This document shows positions 54,791 through 63,931 of a stretch of 64,000 nt of DNA, in pieces. Location of the stretch: positions 50,676 through 114,675 of the forward strand of contig NZ_RAQH01000012.1 in NCBI RefSeq assembly GCF_003610695.1, read 5' to 3'. The number at the start of each line of letters is the position of its first letter. Positions within the stretch are counted from its first letter, which is position 1. The notes under the pieces were generated by a model, which saw only the letters and a list, made by a program, of their open reading frames with translations, ran no database searches and was not told where the DNA came from. Origin of the DNA: Epilithonimonas arachidiradicis (GTDB lineage Bacteria; Bacteroidota; Bacteroidia; Flavobacteriales; Weeksellaceae). The translations under genes and the position numbers were made by a program.

Positions 54791-55876
54791 ATGACAATTA
54801 CTTTTTTGATTCTATTGGTGTTGCTTGCACTCTATATTTATAATTTACCTGTTTTTGGAGGAAAGGCCGAAGGAAAAAGATTGGTGAGAATGAAACAATC
54901 TCCAAATTATAAAGATGGAACTTTTCAGAATCTGAGTTTTACGCCAGCTCTTGCAGAAGGTTATACAATGCGACAGGTAATGTGGGAATTTTTAACCGAC
55001 AAAACCGAAAATAAAAAACCAATAAACCCTCTTCCAACCACCAAAATCGATTTGAAAGAGCAATCGATTTCTGACAATTTCTTAGTTTGGATGGGACACT
55101 CCACTTACTATTTTCAACTCGATGGAAAACGTTTTTTGGTAGATCCTGTCTTCAGCGGAAACGCTTCTCCAATCCCCGGAACGACTAAGGCTTTTACGGG
55201 AACAGACATTTATACCGCAGAAGATTTTTCTGAAATTGATTTTCTGATTATTTCGCACGACCATTATGATCATCTGGATTATAAAACCATTAAAAGTCTG
55301 CAATCAAAAATCGATAAAGTGGTTTGTGGCTTAGGCGTTGGCTCTCATTTCGAAAAATGGAAATTCCATGAAGATCAAATCATAGAACTAGATTGGTATG
55401 AAGAATCAGAATTAACTAAAGATTTCAAAATCACATCTACGCCAGCGAGACATTTTTCCGGTCGACGATTCAAAAGAAATAATACACTTTGGTCTTCTTA
55501 TGCTTTGGAAACACCAACGAAAAAAATCTTTATAGGAGGTGACAGCGGTTATGATTTTCATTTTAAAGAAATAGGAGAAAAATTTGGACCTTTTGATTGG
55601 GCAATTTTGGAAAACGGGCAGTATAATGAAAAATGGAAATATATCCATACTTTACCAGAAGAGTTTGTGAAAGTTGCAGAAGAATTGAATGCAAAGAATA
55701 TATTACCCGTTCATTCCGGTAAATTTGCACTTGCTCAACATCCCTGGAATGAGCCTTTGCAAAAAGCCTGTGATAACTGTCAAGGGAAAAATTTTAAAAT
55801 CTCTACACCAATAATTGGCGAAAAAGTGAATCTGGACGATGATTCTCATATTTTCCCTGAATGGTGGAAGTCTTAA
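54791..55876 (+). CDS. MBL-fold metallo-hydrolase (NAPE-PLD/UlaG-like)
   Basis: 361 residues from the ATG at 54791; an upstream in-frame start at 54755 overlaps the preceding gene. The first ~20 residues form a membrane anchor (ITFLILLVLLALYIYNL). The metallo-beta-lactamase site has HDHYDHLD (H-x-H-x-D-H), a later His in FSGRRFKRN and GGDSGYDFHFKEIG (metal-bridging Asp), and HSGKFALAQH near the end. This resembles the lipid-phospholipase-like Lactamase_B_2 group; substrate unknown. Probably co-transcribed with the zinc-ribbon gene. Confidence 0.88.
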   Translation: MTITFLILLVLLALYIYNLPVFGGKAEGKRLVRMKQSPNYKDGTFQNLSFTPALAEGYTMRQVMWEFLTDKTENKKPINPLPTTKIDLKEQSISDNFLVWMGHSTYYFQLDGKRFLVDPVFSGNASPIPGTTKAFTGTDIYTAEDFSEIDFLIISHDHYDHLDYKTIKSLQSKIDKVVCGLGVGSHFEKWKFHEDQIIELDWYEESELTKDFKITSTPARHFSGRRFKRNNTLWSSYALETPTKKIFIGGDSGYDFHFKEIGEKFGPFDWAILENGQYNEKWKYIHTLPEEFVKVAEELNAKNILPVHSGKFALAQHPWNEPLQKACDNCQGKNFKISTPIIGEKVNLDDDSHIFPEWWKS

Positions 55877-55885
55877 TTCAACCAA

Positions 55886-55913
55886 AAAAGGATGAACAAT
55901 TGTTCATCCTTTT
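55886..55913. terminator. bidirectional terminator
   Basis: A perfect 28-nt palindrome centred at 55899-55900 (AAAAGGATGAACAA and its complement), T-runs on both strands. Confidence 0.85.
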
Positions 55914-55933
55914 CTATTTTTTAATTAAGCAAA

Positions 55934-57310
55934 TTAATTAGTAGTAACCACTGTACCTTTTTGCCAGTTGCTATGGAATTTGCAATCCTTATACTTGTTA
56001 TCAATTGAGATAAAAATTGAAGGAATCTTGGCATTAACCCACTTCTCTACAATTTCGTTTTTCTTTTTATTAAGGGCCATTTCTTTGACTCTTTCATAAT
56101 CCGTGGACAGATCCAGTTGATGCGCATCAATCACGTCATTCACCTGAACAATGCTGATCATTTTTCTTTTCTGCTGATCTTCCTGTTGGAAAGGTTCTGT
56201 AATGTCATTCTTTTTAAGACCTGCAATCTGGTAAGAAATTGTTGGATCCAAACCTAATTTTTCAAGCTTGTCAGAACCATCCTGATTGTTGGTCATGATT
56301 CCTGCACTGTACTTGTTACTCTTGTCGTCAGAAAATTTATACGCTGCGTCTTTGAAGGATATTTTCTTTTCCAGAATCAAAGTTCTGATGCTGTCCAGTT
56401 CTTTTTTAGCAGCTGTTATTTCTTCTGCATTAGGCGTGCTTTTTATCAGAATATGTCTCGCATCGTATTTTTTACCATTTCTCTTGACTAATTGAATCAA
56501 ATGATACCCAAACTCAGACTCAACAGGATCAGAAAGGTCGCCTTCCTGTAAATTAAGCGCAGCTGCTTCAAACGGCTTTACCATTTGCCCCATATTGATA
56601 TTCTTGTAAAGTCCTCCAACAGCAGCAGAACCTTCGTCCTCAGAATAGATTCTGGCTTGGTTTTCAAAACTTTCACCTGCTTTTATATCCTGTTTGATCT
56701 TGTTAAGTTTATCAATAATTTCTTTTTTATGAGCAGCAGAAATTTTTGGATAGATACTGATTTTGGAAAGAGTTACCTCATCTTTTACGTTAGGAAGCTG
56801 ATACTTGAACTGGTTATAAAAATCGGTTACCTCATTAGGTGTAACATCTGCTTTTTCAGTAATTCTCGCATACTTTTGCTGTCCGTAATAATTATCAGAA
56901 TCAATTTTCTCAATCGCAGTTTTCATCTCGTAAGATGTTCTGAATTTGTAAGCTGCCAACATCGTTTTTTCATCCGGAAATTGACCTAGAATCTGGTTGT
57001 ATTTGTTACCAGCCATTTCTTTGATTGCCGCAGCTCTATTTTCGATCAAGGTATCCTTTTTTGCTTCGTAGATCAGCAATTTGTTATTAAGGATACTCTC
57101 CATAAAATCACATTTATCACCTACATTAGCGCCCTGCTGCTTAGCATAGTTCGCTTGATCCTCTATGTCAGACTCCAGAACAATCTCATCACCAATCACG
57201 GCTGCTATCCCATCTATAAGCTGACCTTTTTGTAATTGTGCAGACAATTTTCCACTAGCCAGGAAAACAAAAACTGACAATAAAAAAAGACATTTTGTGT
57301 ATTTTAACAT
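55934..57310 (-). CDS. periplasmic peptidyl-prolyl isomerase, SurA-like
   Basis: 458 residues from the ATG at 57310 (MLKYTKCLFLLSVFVFLASG). Signal peptide, a SurA-like N-terminal chaperone domain (IAAVIGDEIVLESDIEDQAN), then two parvulin domains, the first at ~180-265 (VGGLYKNINMGQMVKPFEAA, ESEFGYHLIQLVKR) and the second with RHILIKSTP and FKDAAYKFSDD. It assists folding of outer-membrane proteins in the periplasm. Sixty-six bp downstream of a second, larger isomerase, so likely one operon. Confidence 0.9.
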   Translation of the reverse strand: MLKYTKCLFLLSVFVFLASGKLSAQLQKGQLIDGIAAVIGDEIVLESDIEDQANYAKQQGANVGDKCDFMESILNNKLLIYEAKKDTLIENRAAAIKEMAGNKYNQILGQFPDEKTMLAAYKFRTSYEMKTAIEKIDSDNYYGQQKYARITEKADVTPNEVTDFYNQFKYQLPNVKDEVTLSKISIYPKISAAHKKEIIDKLNKIKQDIKAGESFENQARIYSEDEGSAAVGGLYKNINMGQMVKPFEAAALNLQEGDLSDPVESEFGYHLIQLVKRNGKKYDARHILIKSTPNAEEITAAKKELDSIRTLILEKKISFKDAAYKFSDDKSNKYSAGIMTNNQDGSDKLEKLGLDPTISYQIAGLKKNDITEPFQQEDQQKRKMISIVQVNDVIDAHQLDLSTDYERVKEMALNKKKNEIVEKWVNAKIPSIFISIDNKYKDCKFHSNWQKGTVVTTN

Positions 57311-57331
57311 TATATTTTGATTATTAAGGTG

Positions 57332-57339
57332 CAAAATTA
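57332..57339 (-). promoter_or_regulatory. possible -7 box TAATTTTG for the SurA-like gene
   Basis: Minus strand, 21 bp before the ATG at 57310; may give an internal transcript. Confidence 0.3.
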
Positions 57340-57376
57340 GGATTATCAACCAATTCTGCTGTATTTTAAATTATAA

Positions 57377-59212
57377 TTATTTCTTAAAATTTTTATTCAG
57401 TTCCGCCATAAAAGATGGCTGGATCTCAACTTTTGTTTTCGCACGTTGATCGGCCAGTGTTTTTTGCAAGAATTTTTCGGTTACAGCATCTGTCATATCT
57501 TCTTTTGCCTCATCCAATGTCATCTGCTGTTCCGGTAGTAGTTCGTCAATGGCAACAACCACATCTCTTCCGGAGATTTTTGTCAGAAAGGTTCCTTTTT
57601 TAAAAGGCACATTATGTTTTTTGAAGATATCGGCGCTTTCCTGGATTTTCCCTTCTTCAAAGTGAACAAGAACCTGGTTTTTATCATTAACCTGATTTTT
57701 ATATTTCTCCTTCAATGCAGTCCATTTTTTAGGATCTTTCACTTCCTTTTCAATTTCTTTTACCAATTGGGGATCAGAGATCACGGCAGCTCTGGATTCA
57801 GCTCTTTTTTCCCAAACAAATTTGGATTTGTTCTGATTATAGTAATCTGTATAAAGCTGAGGATTGTTTTTCACACCTTCTTTCAGATATTCTGAGAAAA
57901 TATACTCTGAGTATAGATTTTTCTTAAGCTCAGTTAATTCCGGTTTCACATCAGGAAGATTTTCAAAATTCTTCGCATAAACGCCGATCACATATTGATC
58001 TGCTTGATAATCCACAAGATCTGCCCATTGAGAAGTCGGGATCAGTTCCAAACTTTTATATTGCGCATCAATGGCTTTTTTCAGATCTTCATAAGTTACG
58101 CTGTTTTTACCGTAAGTGAAAAGTACTGCCTTTGGATTTTTAGGATTAAGATAACTTTGATATGATTTTTTGATCTCATCAAAATCTTTAGTTTCCGCAA
58201 ATTTATCCTGAGTTTTTAACCAGCTAACTAATTTGGAAGTCGCTTCCTCACCATAACTTGTCGCCAGCATCTCTTTTTGGAAAAATCGTCTGTTGTCGTC
58301 CGTTAATTGGTAAGGCTCGATGTTATAAATATTGAAAATAAAATATTTGTCGTTGAACAAAATCGGTTCTTTGGTATAAAAATCTTTTTTCTGGCCTTTC
58401 AAAGCATTATAAACTTCGTCCGGCAAAATAGGCGATCCCATCACTGCGCCACCAGAATTTTTTTCTTCCTCAGTCGCGCCAAAATCCTTCACGACAGCCT
58501 GGAATTTTTTGCCGGATTCTAATTCTTTATAGATTTTGGCTTTAGTTGCCTCATAATTGTCATCTTTTGGAATCGATAATACACCGAAAATCATATAGCC
58601 AAGACTTGGTCTTGTTCCAACTACTTTTGCAAAAGCAACCACATTCGGTTTATCTATAAATGATGTATAAGAATTGACCGGTGCATTTTTGATCTGTTGG
58701 TACAATTCATAATCCAACATTCCTGGCTTTACATAAAAGGCTTTTCCGGCTTCCGGATTAGCATTCTTTGCTAAGAAATCTTCCATCTTCATTTTTCCCG
58801 ACTTCACTTCATTATAAAGTGCTTTATAATCAGTCTTGTCATCTGCTTTTTTTTCCTTGATGAAAAGTAAAACCTGAGTTTCTGTTTTGTTAGAATTCAC
58901 AAAATCCTGAACCAACGGATCTATAATAGATTTTGGATAGAATTTTTGTTCTCTCAGTTCAGACAATTTCTGATTAACTGTGTTAACAAAAAAATTAAGT
59001 GTATCCGCTTTTTTCTCTTTTGCCAATTGCTGCAACAACAAAAATTCTACTGTCGCGTTCACAGATTTGTCGGGCCCAGTTTGTTCCAAACCATATTTGT
59101 TATCTCTCATATAATCTTTGACAGAGATGCTGTCTTTCCCAACTATAAGATATTGAGAATAAGCTAACTGAGAACTAAAAGCTAATAAAACCGGAAAAAA
59201 AATCTTCTTCAT
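57377..59212 (-). CDS. periplasmic parvulin-type isomerase (PpiD/SurA-like)
   Basis: 611 residues, signal peptide FSSQLAYSQ. N-terminal chaperone helices, a parvulin domain at ~210-310 (RPSLGYMIFGVLS, GGAVMGSPILPDEVYNALKG), then a long helical domain with 'YPKSIIDPLVQDF'-type segments and a second, degenerate domain. Very Lys-rich. Together with the adjacent SurA-like gene it would support biogenesis of the many barrels in this window. No transmembrane anchor beyond the signal peptide is seen. Confidence 0.85.
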   Translation of the reverse strand: MKKIFFPVLLAFSSQLAYSQYLIVGKDSISVKDYMRDNKYGLEQTGPDKSVNATVEFLLLQQLAKEKKADTLNFFVNTVNQKLSELREQKFYPKSIIDPLVQDFVNSNKTETQVLLFIKEKKADDKTDYKALYNEVKSGKMKMEDFLAKNANPEAGKAFYVKPGMLDYELYQQIKNAPVNSYTSFIDKPNVVAFAKVVGTRPSLGYMIFGVLSIPKDDNYEATKAKIYKELESGKKFQAVVKDFGATEEEKNSGGAVMGSPILPDEVYNALKGQKKDFYTKEPILFNDKYFIFNIYNIEPYQLTDDNRRFFQKEMLATSYGEEATSKLVSWLKTQDKFAETKDFDEIKKSYQSYLNPKNPKAVLFTYGKNSVTYEDLKKAIDAQYKSLELIPTSQWADLVDYQADQYVIGVYAKNFENLPDVKPELTELKKNLYSEYIFSEYLKEGVKNNPQLYTDYYNQNKSKFVWEKRAESRAAVISDPQLVKEIEKEVKDPKKWTALKEKYKNQVNDKNQVLVHFEEGKIQESADIFKKHNVPFKKGTFLTKISGRDVVVAIDELLPEQQMTLDEAKEDMTDAVTEKFLQKTLADQRAKTKVEIQPSFMAELNKNFKK

Positions 59213-59270
59213 TTTGTATATTTTGAATTTATAACACTTTTTGGAGTGATAAATTGGGATAAGGTTAAAT

Positions 59271-60191
59271 TTATATCGCGGACTCGAAAGAAGTCAACTC
59301 TTTGAATTGATGAATTCTTTCGCTCAACTCTTGTTTTGTAACAGCCTGGATTCTTTCTGTTCCGAATTTCTCAACTGTGAAAGAAGCCATTGCACTACCT
59401 ACGATAATGGCAGTTTTCATACTTTCAAAACTGAAATCGCCTTTCTTTGTTAAATAAGATGCAAATCCACCAGCAAAAGTATCTCCGGCTCCGGTTGGGT
59501 CAAATACTTCTTCCAAAGGCAATGCAGGAATGGCAAACACTTTTCCCTCGTGGAAAAGCAATGCGCCATGCTCTCCTTTTTTGATAATCACGTATTTTGG
59601 TCCCATTGTGTGAATTTTCTGCGCTGCTTTTACTAATGAATATTCTCCTGAAAGCTGTCTTGCTTCTTCGTCATTAATTGTAATCACATCCGTTTTAGCA
59701 ATTACTTTCATCAGGTTATCCCAAGCGATGTCCATCCAGAAATTCATTGTATCAAGGATGACCAATTTTGGCTGGGTCTTCATTCTTTCCAAAACCGAAA
59801 GCTGAACAACCGGATCAAGGTTTCCCAGCAAAAGAACTTCAGCATCAGCAGAATGTTCCGGAACTTTCGGATCAAAATCAGCTAAAACATTAAGCTCTGT
59901 AACCAAAGTATCTCTGGAGTTAAGATCATTATGATATTTTCCACTCCAAAAAAAAGTTTTACCATCTTTTACCATTTCCACACCATCAACATTGATATTT
60001 TTAGAAGTCAACATATCAAGATATTCCTGTGGAAAATCGCCTCCGATGACAGAAACCAAGCTAACTTCTGTTTCCAAAGCCGAAGCCGCAAGACCAATAA
60101 AAGTGGCTGCACCGCCAAGAATTTTATCTGTTTTTCCAAATGGTGTTTCGATGGCATCAAATGCTACAGTTCCTACTGCTAATAATTTCAT
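59271..60191 (-). CDS. PfkB-family carbohydrate/nucleoside kinase
   Basis: 306 residues, ribokinase fold. PfkB motif 2 is in EVFDPTGAGDTFAGGFASYL (catalytic Asp before TFAGG), and motif 1-like GGAATFIGLAASALETE is near the N-terminus (residues ~27-45). The sequence MKLLAVGTVAFDAIETPFGK is typical of a subgroup annotated as sugar or adenosine kinases. The substrate is not clear from sequence. Cytoplasmic; single gene. Confidence 0.88.
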   Translation of the reverse strand: MKLLAVGTVAFDAIETPFGKTDKILGGAATFIGLAASALETEVSLVSVIGGDFPQEYLDMLTSKNINVDGVEMVKDGKTFFWSGKYHNDLNSRDTLVTELNVLADFDPKVPEHSADAEVLLLGNLDPVVQLSVLERMKTQPKLVILDTMNFWMDIAWDNLMKVIAKTDVITINDEEARQLSGEYSLVKAAQKIHTMGPKYVIIKKGEHGALLFHEGKVFAIPALPLEEVFDPTGAGDTFAGGFASYLTKKGDFSFESMKTAIIVGSAMASFTVEKFGTERIQAVTKQELSERIHQFKELTSFESAI

Positions 60192-60199
60192 ATTTTAAG

Positions 60200-60290
60200 T
60201 TTTTGTCGGAAGCGGAAAGTCCGTTGTCCGAAGTTTTTTTAATTGTTTATATTTTGTCAGAAGTCGGAAGACCGCTATCTGAATTAATTT
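60200..60290. repeat. GGAAG-rich repeat tract
   Basis: TGTCGGAAGCGGAAAGTCCG, then TTGTCCGAAG, and again AGAAGTCGGAAGACCG ~50 bp further. An irregular repeat of the Flavobacteriia 'GTCGGAAG' kind, between the PfkB kinase gene and gldD. Confidence 0.4.
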
Positions 60291-60340
60291 TTAATTTTTG
60301 TAGTTTACGAATTGAAATCTTCTGTCATATTATCCTCAGG

Positions 60341-60898
60341 CTACTTTTTCCATTCAAAAGAATCGATCAGATGTAATAGATCCCTCTTGATATAATCTAC
60401 AGCCGGCGCTAATGAATCTGGTTTCGGGCGAGAATTGAAATACAAATTCCCTGTTACAAAATGTCTTGTGCTATCCGTCACAAAAAACTGAATGTTCGAC
60501 GCTGTTTGTCCTTTCAGTTCATAAAAATTGCCGTAAATTTTCCTTTCCGGATAAGAAAAAGTTTTGGTGTCTATAGAGCTTGCTTTGATCGTATGCTCGT
60601 AAACCATTTTTTCCACTTCTTTCACATGTAGCTGAAAATCATTCTTAATCGGAAAATAGGTGATGAAAATATTAGCTTTCATCTTCGGATAAGACAGATT
60701 GTACCAGCAAGGCTGTTTTGCATCTTTGATATTCGCGAAATCCGAATAATCAAAAGAATAATTGCAGGGTGAAGAAAAATTCAGATATTTCGGATTGGGA
60801 TATTCCAGACGCAGGTCTCCTTTTGGCTTTGGAACGGGTTCTTTGCCACAGGAAAATAACGATAGACCAACAAAAATTCTGATCAGATTTTTAAACAT
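60341..60898 (-). CDS. gldD: gliding motility lipoprotein GldD
   Basis: 185 residues. A lipoprotein signal with Cys17 (SLFSCGKEPVPKPKGDLRLE), then the GldD-specific sequence YPNPKYLNFSSPCNYSFDYSD and LAPAVDYIKRDLLHLIDSFEW near the end. GldD is needed for gliding and type IX secretion in Flavobacterium. A -7 box TATTTTTG is four bases before the ATG (60903-60910), suggesting a leaderless transcript. Monocistronic. Confidence 0.92.
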   Translation of the reverse strand: MFKNLIRIFVGLSLFSCGKEPVPKPKGDLRLEYPNPKYLNFSSPCNYSFDYSDFANIKDAKQPCWYNLSYPKMKANIFITYFPIKNDFQLHVKEVEKMVYEHTIKASSIDTKTFSYPERKIYGNFYELKGQTASNIQFFVTDSTRHFVTGNLYFNSRPKPDSLAPAVDYIKRDLLHLIDSFEWKK

Positions 60899-60902
60899 TC
60901 GG

Positions 60903-60910
60903 CAAAAATA
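60903..60910 (-). promoter_or_regulatory. -7 box TATTTTTG, four bases before gldD ATG
   Basis: TAnnTTTG on the minus strand, exactly 4 nt from ATG. No -33 partner. Confidence 0.45.
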
Positions 60911-61055
60911 ACAATTAGAATCGATACAGAGAATTTTGAAAACGTAATTTTTGTTAAGAATAATTGATTTCCAGAGAAATGTGTGGTTAAAATCTTTATT
61001 GATTAGTAATTCTCACTGATTTTGGAGATTTTGCTGATTATTTTAATTGTTCATT

Positions 61056-61085
61056 ACAAAGTCTTCGACTCCGCTCAGACTGACA
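61056..61085. repeat. short dispersed repeat, third location
   Basis: GTCTTCGACTCCGCTCAGAC at 61061-61080, a copy of the units at 16115-16186. Confidence 0.5.
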
Positions 61086-61202
61086 ATTTTTTATTAATGA
61101 GATGAGTATTACAGATGTTACAATGATCGGAATCGAAATTTTTTTTATAAGAATAACAAGCCGTCAAATTTTTGTAGAAAGTTCTGATTATTTAGAACCT
61201 CG

Positions 61203-61286
61203 CAGCCCGGCTTGAGCGGAAATCCTTTTTACGCAGCGGAGCGGAGTGAAAAGATTGGGAGTGGAAGGCGGATTAAGCTGCCCAAA
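61203..61286 (+). repeat. dispersed structured repeat, copy 3
   Basis: CAGCCCGGCTTGAGCGGAAA, a T-rich/GC hairpin, GGGAGTGGAAGGCGGATTAA, then GCTGCCCAAA. The last 30 bases are identical to those of the copy at 29747. Confidence 0.75.
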
Positions 61287-61411
61287 TTATCTTAATCTGT
61301 TTTAAAATGCGTTAAAATTGGACTTTAATCTGATAAAATTAAAATATTTGTAACCTTTTTGATGTTCTCATCGTATAATATAATGCAACCTAATAGAATG
61401 AGGTTTTTATA

Positions 61412-62278
61412 ATGAGACAATTAAAAATTACAAAACAGGTTACCAACAGGGAAACCGCATCACTAGACAAGTATCTGCAAGAGATTGGAAAAGTTGAATT
61501 GATCACCGCTGACGAAGAGGTGGATTTGGCTCAGAGAATCCGCGCCGGAGACAGAGCTGCATTGGAAAAACTAATCAAAGCTAACTTGCGTTTCGTGGTT
61601 TCGGTTTCTAAGCAGTATCAGAATCAGGGACTTTCTCTTCCGGATCTAATCAACGAAGGAAATCTTGGACTGATGAAAGCGGCGAAAAGATATGATGAGA
61701 CGAGAGGTTTCAAATTCATCTCTTATGCTGTTTGGTGGATTCGTCAATCGATTTTGCAGGCTTTGGCTGAGCAGTCGAGAATTGTAAGATTACCTTTGAA
61801 CAAGATTGGTTCTATCAACAAGATCAACAAAGCTTATGCTCATCTGGAGCAAGAGAACGAAAGACCGCCTTCTCCGGAAGAGTTGGCAGAAGTTCTGGAT
61901 ATGAGCGAGGAAGACATCAAAGAATCTATGAAAAATAGTGGTCGCCACCTGTCAATGGATGCGCCGCTTGTGGAAGGTGAAGATTCTAACCTTTATGACG
62001 TTTTACGTTCTGGTGAATCGCCAAGTCCTGATAAGGATCTGATGTTGGAATCTCTACAAATCGAGATTGAAAGAGCATTGAATACTTTAACTCCAAGAGA
62101 AGCGGATCTTGTAAGATTGTATTTCGGTCTTAACGGAAAACACCCGATGACATTGGAAGAGATTGGTGAAACTTTTGACCTGACGAGAGAAAGAGTTCGC
62201 CAGATCAAAGAAAAAGCCATCAAAAGACTGAAACATAATTCCAGAAGTAAGATTTTGAAATCTTATCTTGGTAAATAA
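61412..62278 (+). CDS. rpoD: RNA polymerase primary sigma factor
   Basis: 288 residues, the short Bacteroidota housekeeping sigma without region 1.1. Region 1.2 is [20 protein letters not shown]; regions 2.2-2.4 are [20 protein letters not shown] through [20 protein letters not shown]; region 4.2 HTH is [20 protein letters not shown], with the recognition helix before 'KEKAIKRLK'. It recognises the TTG/TAnnTTTG promoters seen throughout this window. A terminator follows at 62299. Confidence 0.97.
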   Translation: MRQLKITKQVTNRETASLDKYLQEIGKVELITADEEVDLAQRIRAGDRAALEKLIKANLRFVVSVSKQYQNQGLSLPDLINEGNLGLMKAAKRYDETRGFKFISYAVWWIRQSILQALAEQSRIVRLPLNKIGSINKINKAYAHLEQENERPPSPEELAEVLDMSEEDIKESMKNSGRHLSMDAPLVEGEDSNLYDVLRSGESPSPDKDLMLESLQIEIERALNTLTPREADLVRLYFGLNGKHPMTLEEIGETFDLTRERVRQIKEKAIKRLKHNSRSKILKSYLGK

Positions 62279-62298
62279 GATTTTTGATGATAAATTAG

Positions 62299-62324
62299 AA
62301 GCAGGTTTTTTAGCCTGCTTTTTT
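62299..62324 (+). terminator. terminator of rpoD
   Basis: AAGCAGG pairs with CCTGCTT (62299-62305 with 62314-62320), followed by a T-run. Confidence 0.8.
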
Positions 62325-62334
62325 ATTTTTAAAT

Positions 62335-62796
62335 ATGGTTGAAGTTAAAAGATTCAAATTTGCGTCTAATTTAGACTTTGTTTGTCAGGGTTTGAAAGAT
62401 AAAGGAATATTGTTCGAAGCCGATTGGGAAAACAACATTCTTTATTGTAAGGAAAAAGACAAGCACAATGTTTTTGATTTTATAAATAGTTTAAATCTTG
62501 ATGAAAATGATGTTGAAGTAGATGAATCTATAATTGATGGCTATAAAGAATGGAATAAAAACATGTATAATCCTGGATATTATACTGGAGGAAATATACC
62601 TTTCTTTGATAAAGAAAAAAACAATTATGCCCTTTATGGATTTATAACTATTATATCTGGTTTAGTTTGCCTTATAGAAATTGTTAATGCAAATAAATTT
62701 AGAAAATCAGTTTTTTGGATTTTATTTTTAATAATATTTTTAATTTCTTTTTCATTATTCTATCAACATTACAAATTTAAGAGATCTAGAAAATAA
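62335..62796 (+). CDS. hypothetical protein with two membrane segments
   Basis: 153 residues. The N-terminal ~95 residues are soluble, acidic and alpha/beta (VKRFKFASNLDFVCQGLKDK, FDFINSLNLDENDVEVDES). Two hydrophobic segments follow at ~98-117 (ALYGFITIISGLVCLIEIV) and ~124-145 (SVFWILFLIIFLISFSLFY), then a basic tail RSRK. The stop overlaps the start of the monooxygenase gene by one base (TAATG), so the two are translationally coupled. No family recognised. Confidence 0.65.
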   Translation: MVEVKRFKFASNLDFVCQGLKDKGILFEADWENNILYCKEKDKHNVFDFINSLNLDENDVEVDESIIDGYKEWNKNMYNPGYYTGGNIPFFDKEKNNYALYGFITIISGLVCLIEIVNANKFRKSVFWILFLIIFLISFSLFYQHYKFKRSRK

Positions 62797-63929
62797 TGAA
62801 TTCAATCTCCATCATCGGTGGCGGAATTGGCGGTTTGACTTTAGGCAATTTTCTAAAGCAGCAAAACATCGATTTTAAAATCTATGAAAGTGCACCGGAA
62901 ATCAAACCTGTCGGCGCAGGCATTGCAATGGCCGGAAACGCAATGCAGATTTTTGACAAACTAGAGCTGAGAGAAAAAATCGAAAATGCCGGAACTAAAA
63001 TGCATTCTCTGATCATTACGGACAAAAAACTGAAAACCATTTCGAAAACCGATGTTCTGAAACTTGAAAGCAAATATAATGTTTGCAATATCGCCATTCA
63101 CAGAGCGGATTTACAGAGAATTTTGAGCGAAAATATCTCAGAACATATTATTCTGAATAAACGGCTTTCGAAAATTGAGAAGAAAGAAAATTACCATTTG
63201 ACTTTTGAAGATAAAACAGAAATTGAAAGTGAAATCGTTTTTGGAGCTGACGGTGTAAAATCTTTGGTTCGAAATCAAATTTTAAAATCAGGCGAAATCC
63301 GAAATGCCGGACAGAAATGCTGGCGCGGTATTCTACAAACCGAAATCCCTGAAAAATACAGTCACAACGCTTATGAAATGTGGGGAACAGGAAAACGTTT
63401 CGGATTTGTGAAGGTCAGAGAAAATATTTTGTATTGGTATGCTCTGGTGAATGAAAAATTTTATTCTGAGGAAATTGATTTGTTAGAAGAATTCAGAGAT
63501 TTTCATCCTGACATTTTGGAAATGATTTCTAAAACTTCCAAAGACAAAATTATTCTGAATGACATCATCGACATCAAACCAATGGATAATTGGTCAACAG
63601 AAAATCTTTGTTTAATTGGTGACGCAGCCCACGCAACGACGCCGAATATGGGACAAGGCGGTTGCCAGGCGGTTGAAGATGCTTATGTAATTGGAAAATT
63701 ATTAGAAACAGAAAAAGATTGGAACAAAGTTTTTCATCAATTTGAAAAAATCCGAAAAGAAAAAGTACATCACATTGTTAACACAAGCTGGACAATCGGA
63801 AAGATTGCACAATGGGAAAATTTTACAAGAATCAGAAATTTTATTTTTAGAATGCTCCCGGAAGCTGTGAACCAGAAACAGATGGAGAAGATTTTGAAAT
63901 TGGAAGGTAGCGTCTCACTAACTGTGTAA
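62796..63929 (+). CDS. FAD-dependent monooxygenase
   Basis: 377 residues of the PF01494 (UbiH/PHBH-like) family. The N-terminal Rossmann motif GGGIGGLTLG is at ~9-18, GADGVKSLVR at ~150-160 is the DG motif, and GDAAHATTPNMGQGGCQAVEDA is the FAD-binding GD motif with the usual 'GQG' helix. It inserts oxygen into an aromatic or other organic substrate, using NAD(P)H. Substrate not determinable; a TetX-like role is possible but not shown. The gene is coupled to the preceding membrane protein by a TAATG junction. Confidence 0.9.
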   Translation: MNSISIIGGGIGGLTLGNFLKQQNIDFKIYESAPEIKPVGAGIAMAGNAMQIFDKLELREKIENAGTKMHSLIITDKKLKTISKTDVLKLESKYNVCNIAIHRADLQRILSENISEHIILNKRLSKIEKKENYHLTFEDKTEIESEIVFGADGVKSLVRNQILKSGEIRNAGQKCWRGILQTEIPEKYSHNAYEMWGTGKRFGFVKVRENILYWYALVNEKFYSEEIDLLEEFRDFHPDILEMISKTSKDKIILNDIIDIKPMDNWSTENLCLIGDAAHATTPNMGQGGCQAVEDAYVIGKLLETEKDWNKVFHQFEKIRKEKVHHIVNTSWTIGKIAQWENFTRIRNFIFRMLPEAVNQKQMEKILKLEGSVSLTV

Positions 63930-63931
63930 GT

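Larger units (their letters stand above)
60911..61411. other. ~500-bp intergenic region before rpoD
   Basis: No gene seen. It holds a short dispersed repeat (61056-61085), the third structured repeat (61203-61286) and an AT-rich rpoD promoter region. Around 61381-61411 a small CCT...AGG inverted repeat occurs just before the rpoD ATG. Confidence 0.6.
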
